Positions 61,107 to 64,000 of a DNA stretch of 64,000 nucleotides are shown here, one piece after another; position 1 is the stretch's first letter; the number at the start of each line of letters is the position of its first letter. Source of the DNA: Pseudomonadota bacterium (GTDB taxonomy: Bacteria > Pseudomonadota > Gammaproteobacteria > Acidiferrobacterales > Acidiferrobacteraceae); NCBI GenBank assembly GCA_021785035.1, contig JAJYGP010000071.1, positions 1 through 64,000 on the forward strand, given 5' to 3'. The notes under the pieces were generated by a model. The model worked only from the letters and a program-made list of their open reading frames with translations. It was not told where the DNA came from and searched no databases. The translations under genes and the position numbers were made by a program.

Positions 61107-62309
61107 TCAGGACCAGGACAGAGAAGGAAAAACCAACCCCAGCGACCGCCAAAGCGCTCGTACCGAAGCCACAGCTGCATCGCCTTCGATCAGGCACTCA
61201 GGCGGCACGGTGCCTGACTTGTCGTGAATAAAAAAAGACTCCGCAGGCCGCTGGGAACCGTAGTGTGTACGGTATTGGTTCACAACCCCCTCGAGAGCTT
61301 CCCGGCCATAGGGGATGAACCGAATTTCGTCGCGGTCGCCCAGAAAAAGACCGGAACTTGCCATCCGTGTATAAAAAGCCGTCCAACTGATTTCCACGGC
61401 ACGGAAATACTTCATTCGGGCAATTTCGTCCAAAGAATACCCAATCCAGACTAGGTCGTCCCGAACCCAAAGCTCGATGGCGCTGCGGGGCTTGGCGGCA
61501 GGGAAAAGCCCGTCCGATGGCAGGCCCCCAGATTTCTCGTAGATGGACACGGCCGTAGGGACCGGATGACGGACAGTCACCAGATAGTCAGCCGCGCCCT
61601 TGCCAAGCAGCATCTTAAAGCTCCCGGCCCAATACACCAGTTTGTGCATCTTCTTAGGGATCAGCCAGGTACCGTTAGGTTGACACACGCTCTTGTGACG
61701 GTAATAGAGGTGAGCAATGACCAAAAATTCGGCAACCTGGAACACGGCGTCCTGCAAATGAAAGTATGGCTGCGGACCATTGGGGATGTACCAATGATCG
61801 CGCATCTGCGGAAATCCGTCGTGAGCCAAGGCCTCCGATACACGAGTGTGGTCCAGGCCGATGGTACGCAAAAGCTCCTTTGTAAGATAACTGCCGCCAC
61901 TGCGTGGGTAACCGATGACCAAAACGAAATGGCTGTGCTGCAGATAGTTGCGCACAGCGAGATACTCCCCCGACAACAGCGCGATCGCCAACTGCAAAAG
62001 ATCGCGCAAGGCACGTTGGCTCAAAGGTGTCCGCAAAAACGCCTCTCCGAAATCTGGTAGCGGCTTTTTCGAATGCAAAAAATCTACCGTTTGGTCGGCC
62101 CAGTCGTAACTGCCATCCGTCCAGTCCGAAAACTGGGCGTTCATCTCAGCGAGGATACCCAGAAAGGCGACCGACGGCCGAAAGCGTAGGTGGATGCTCA
62201 GCGTCGGTGGCCAAACCGGTTGCGCGGCTTTCTCCGTCTGTGGCCGGGGATCAACTGCCACGATTCCGTCCTCCGACCTTTCCCCAACCCCTCTCGCTAC
62301 ACGATGCAT
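61107..62309 (-). CDS. Sulfotransferase-like protein
   Basis: A protein of up to 400 residues. FVLVIGYPRSGGSYLTKELL (about residues 127-146) resembles the PAPS 5'-phosphosulfate loop and YLVTVRHPVPTAVSIYEKSG the 3'-phosphate motif (RHP...S) of sulfotransferases. These move a sulfo group from PAPS to sugars, lipids or proteins. The start is uncertain: ATG at 62309 or the internal ATG at 62147, neither with a good ribosome site. It stands alone between non-coding DNA and insertion-sequence remnants, so it may be horizontally acquired. Substrate unknown. Confidence 0.75.
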   Translation of the reverse strand: MHRVARGVGERSEDGIVAVDPRPQTEKAAQPVWPPTLSIHLRFRPSVAFLGILAEMNAQFSDWTDGSYDWADQTVDFLHSKKPLPDFGEAFLRTPLSQRALRDLLQLAIALLSGEYLAVRNYLQHSHFVLVIGYPRSGGSYLTKELLRTIGLDHTRVSEALAHDGFPQMRDHWYIPNGPQPYFHLQDAVFQVAEFLVIAHLYYRHKSVCQPNGTWLIPKKMHKLVYWAGSFKMLLGKGAADYLVTVRHPVPTAVSIYEKSGGLPSDGLFPAAKPRSAIELWVRDDLVWIGYSLDEIARMKYFRAVEISWTAFYTRMASSGLFLGDRDEIRFIPYGREALEGVVNQYRTHYGSQRPAESFFIHDKSGTVPPECLIEGDAAVASVRALWRSLGLVFPSLSWS

Positions 62310-62826
62310 TCAGTGCATCCGCCGCATGACGGTCAATCAAATTAACCGCACGCTTTGGTGCCCGAACCCTTAAGAAAGCTACGCCAAACAACGTAAACTT
62401 AAGGGGCCGTCGCAACATAAATTGGGTTTTGTAAGTGTATCCGTTTTTGCAAGGCCCCAGCATGGGTAGTCTCTCCCAGAATAAAAATAAAACCATCACG
62501 AATGACGCGCATATTAAGCCCTTAGACGAAATGCGGCTAGTCCTTGCGGAAATGGGAACCCGTAAACCGTAACTGCTCCACAAACCTTTCAATTGCCCAC
62601 AACTTTATGTGCGTTGTTTCATAGTTATGAAAATATCTTGCGCTGATGAACGGACTTATGTGTAAATTCTTGGACTACGGAAGCGGTCATGATCACGAAG
62701 CGTGCAAGGCCATAAGCACGACTGTAAACAGTAAAAGACTGAAACTATGCATGGCGCCACCCCAATCGACCTCAAAGCTCTGGTGACAGGAGACCGAAAT
62801 GTTCTGAAAACACTGATGAAAAAGAC
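62310..62826. other. Gene-free AT-richer stretch upstream of the sulfotransferase gene
   Basis: No supported gene. GC is lower than in the core region. A minus-strand frame at 62251-62592 has no similarity I recognise and overlaps the sulfotransferase start. The stretch probably holds the promoter of that gene, but I cannot pick it with confidence. Confidence 0.4.
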
Positions 62827-63051
62827 CTAATCTTGCCCCAGTTCCGTGAACACCGTATGTCCAAAAAACACTGTCCTCAAACGTCGTTGGGTCATGTACC
62901 CAAACGCCAAGTAAAAACGTTGCCGATTGTAAAACACCTCGCTGTATTCAAAAATAGCACGCCGCGCTTCCTCACGGGCGGCATAGTGGGTGCGGTAAAT
63001 AAGCTCTTGCTTCAGGCTGCCAAAAAACGCCCCGAACAGGCATCGACGATC
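62827..63051 (-). mobile_element. IS3-type transposase C-terminal remnant
   Basis: A minus-strand frame of 74 residues between stops. It includes FFGSLKQELIYRTHYAAREE, then EYSEVFYNRQRFYLAFGYM. This is the end of the IS3 (OrfB) DDE integrase, where the catalytic Glu region and the YNRQR-type tail lie. No upstream catalytic part remains. It abuts the IS110 remnant. Confidence 0.82.
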
Positions 63052-63056
63052 CTATG

Positions 63057-63414
63057 TCAGGCGCCGAGTGTCGCCTGTCGTAAATCGGCCAGAAACAGAG
63101 AATACAGTTTCCTCACAATATAGCGTTTCAGGCAGCGATGAATTTCCTTGCAGGACATGCCTTCCTTGGTGCGACGTTCAACGTACGCCCGTGTCCTGAA
63201 ATGAGCGCGCATACGAATCATCGCAATGGTCCACAAGGCGTTGTTCGCAGACCGGTTGCCGCCCCACCCGGTTCAGGCGATGCCGTGTCGTCTTGCTAGA
63301 CGATGCTGGCAGGCTGTTTGTCCCGCATAATGCCGCCAGCGCCGCCTCGCTTCGCAAGCACCCGGGATTATCGCCGGCGACAGTCACCAGGACGGCTGCT
63401 GTCTAAGGCCCGAC
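63057..63414 (-). mobile_element. IS110-family transposase remnant, frameshifted and interrupted
   Basis: On the minus strand the C-terminal Transposase_20 part is visible. VTVAGDNPGCLRSEAALAAL and SSSKTTRHRLNRVG are in one frame. NRSANNALWTIAMIRMR and TRAYVERRTKEGMSCKEIHR continue in another frame, so a frameshift lies around 63255-63270. A TAG at 63403-63405 interrupts the upstream part (GVGP then TAAVL). The N-terminal catalytic domain is missing. It lies between two IS3-type remnants. Confidence 0.8.
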
Positions 63415-63432
63415 ACCGAACTCATCACGCAG

Positions 63433-64000
63433 ATGCCGAGTATGCTGACTGGTCAGGCGCTCCAGCGCTGGCAGGCCTCCGAAGGGGAAATCCGCGCAGA
63501 CGCTCGCCCTCACGCCAGGCGCGCAACGCCGGCCCATGCCCTGTCCCCGGCCGAGCGCCAAGCAGTGCTCACGGTCGCAAATGAGCCGCGCTTTGCAGCC
63601 ATGCCGCCAGCACGCATCGTGCCGAAGCTCGCCGATGAAGGCGTGTATCTCGCCAGTGAATCGACCTTCAGCCGGGTCTTGCGCTCGGCAAGGCAGACTT
63701 ACCATCGCGGCCGAGCGAAGACCCCGCGGCCTGTCCGTCCCCCCACGACCCACATCGCCACCGCCCCTCGCCAGGTCTGGTGTTGGGATATGACGTATTG
63801 ACCGGCCGAGGTCGCGGGACGCGGGTTTACTCTCCATCTCATTCCCGATTTCTACCGCCGCAAGGTCGTGGGCACCACGGTCGCCGACACCGATGGTTCT
63901 GACCACGCAGCGCCTCTCGCCCGGCGTACGGCGCCCGCGAAAGGGATCCACGGTCTGAGAGACAAGCCCGTGCTCCACGGCGACAATGGGGCAACGCTCA
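63433..64000 (+). pseudogene. IS3-type transposase (OrfB-like) with in-frame stop, cut by window edge
   Basis: A plus-strand frame of IS3-like transposase: TPAHALSPAERQAVLTVANE, RIVPKLADEGVYLASESTF, then THIATAPRQVWCWDMTY with the first catalytic Asp in WDMTY. A TGA stops it at 63799-63801, but the same frame continues with PDFYRRKVVGTTVADTDGSD and VLHGDNGATL up to the window edge, including the second Asp (HGDNG). So it is a single in-frame nonsense. The N-terminal part has a helix rich in Arg and Ala. Whether the right end is intact cannot be seen. Confidence 0.8.

Noticed and set aside
62251-62592. 113-codon minus-strand frame upstream of the sulfotransferase
   Set aside because: No recognisable similarity, overlaps the sulfotransferase start, and has no ribosome site.
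62833-63123. 96-codon plus-strand frame in the IS region
   Set aside because: Antisense to the IS3 C-terminal remnant that reads clearly on the minus strand.
63403-63978. 191-codon minus-strand frame at the right edge
   Set aside because: Mostly antisense to the plus-strand IS3-type transposase. Only its last few residues (GVGP) belong to the IS110 remnant.

Overview
This 64 kb window is the replication-origin neighbourhood of a GC-rich gammaproteobacterium. The order gyrB-recF-dnaN-dnaA on the minus strand, then rpmH-rnpA-yidD-yidC-mnmE, and further on mnmG-rsmG-parA-parB-atpIBEFHAGDC-glmU-glmS on the plus strand, is the classic proteobacterial origin layout. LPS heptosyltransferase I and a Kdo transferase show a Gram-negative envelope. 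The periplasmic part of YidC has only about six Asp/Glu in roughly 270 residues and is crowded with His, Lys and Arg. Other exported proteins look similar. That pattern suggests an extreme acidophile, perhaps a sulfur or iron oxidiser of the Acidiferrobacter or Acidithiobacillus kind. This identification is inference.

Layout. 1-2845: LPS core genes. 2811-4394: three small minus-strand genes (isochorismatase-like, rhodanese, Pcm-like). 4573-7854: thiC and three accessory genes. 7936-9442: a broken hipBA toxin-antitoxin locus that still has a palindromic operator-like site. 9508-14866: a complete RND tripartite efflux operon. 14869-19389: a nucleotidase, a HIT protein and a small glycerolipid set (FGGY kinase, C-terminally short GlpD-like enzyme, phosphodiesterase). 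19390-20509: tRNA-Phe flanked by non-coding or decayed DNA. 20510-25848: a CCAEP-tailed radical SAM protein, a dienelactone hydrolase, and yggX, mutY and an AsmA-like gene. 25935-27958: tRNA-Gly, thiS-thiG-trmB and a Rof-like gene.

27951-38014 is the origin core. The dnaN-dnaA gap has an AT-rich tract and clustered DnaA boxes, three of them in a 10-bp-phased tandem. Two parS palindromes lie inside the recF coding sequence, matching the parAB genes at 47.9-49.5 kb. 38025-45244 is an insertion between mnmE and mnmG: an SLC13 permease, nhaA, a moxR-DUF58-transglutaminase operon and a small secreted basic protein. 49486-56676 holds a small Sel1-type protein and the full ATP synthase operon with a recognisable promoter. 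A slyD-like gene with an in-frame TAA separates atpC from glmU-glmS.

60434-64000 is an accessory, decaying region. It has a non-coding stretch with an inverted repeat, a lone sulfotransferase-like gene, and remnants of at least three insertion sequences (two IS3-type, one IS110-type) packed end to end. No CRISPR array, prophage or intact multi-gene defence system was seen. The most unusual items are the parS-in-recF arrangement, the phased DnaA boxes, the decayed hipBA module, the CCAEP-tail radical SAM gene and the divergent glycerolipid cluster.
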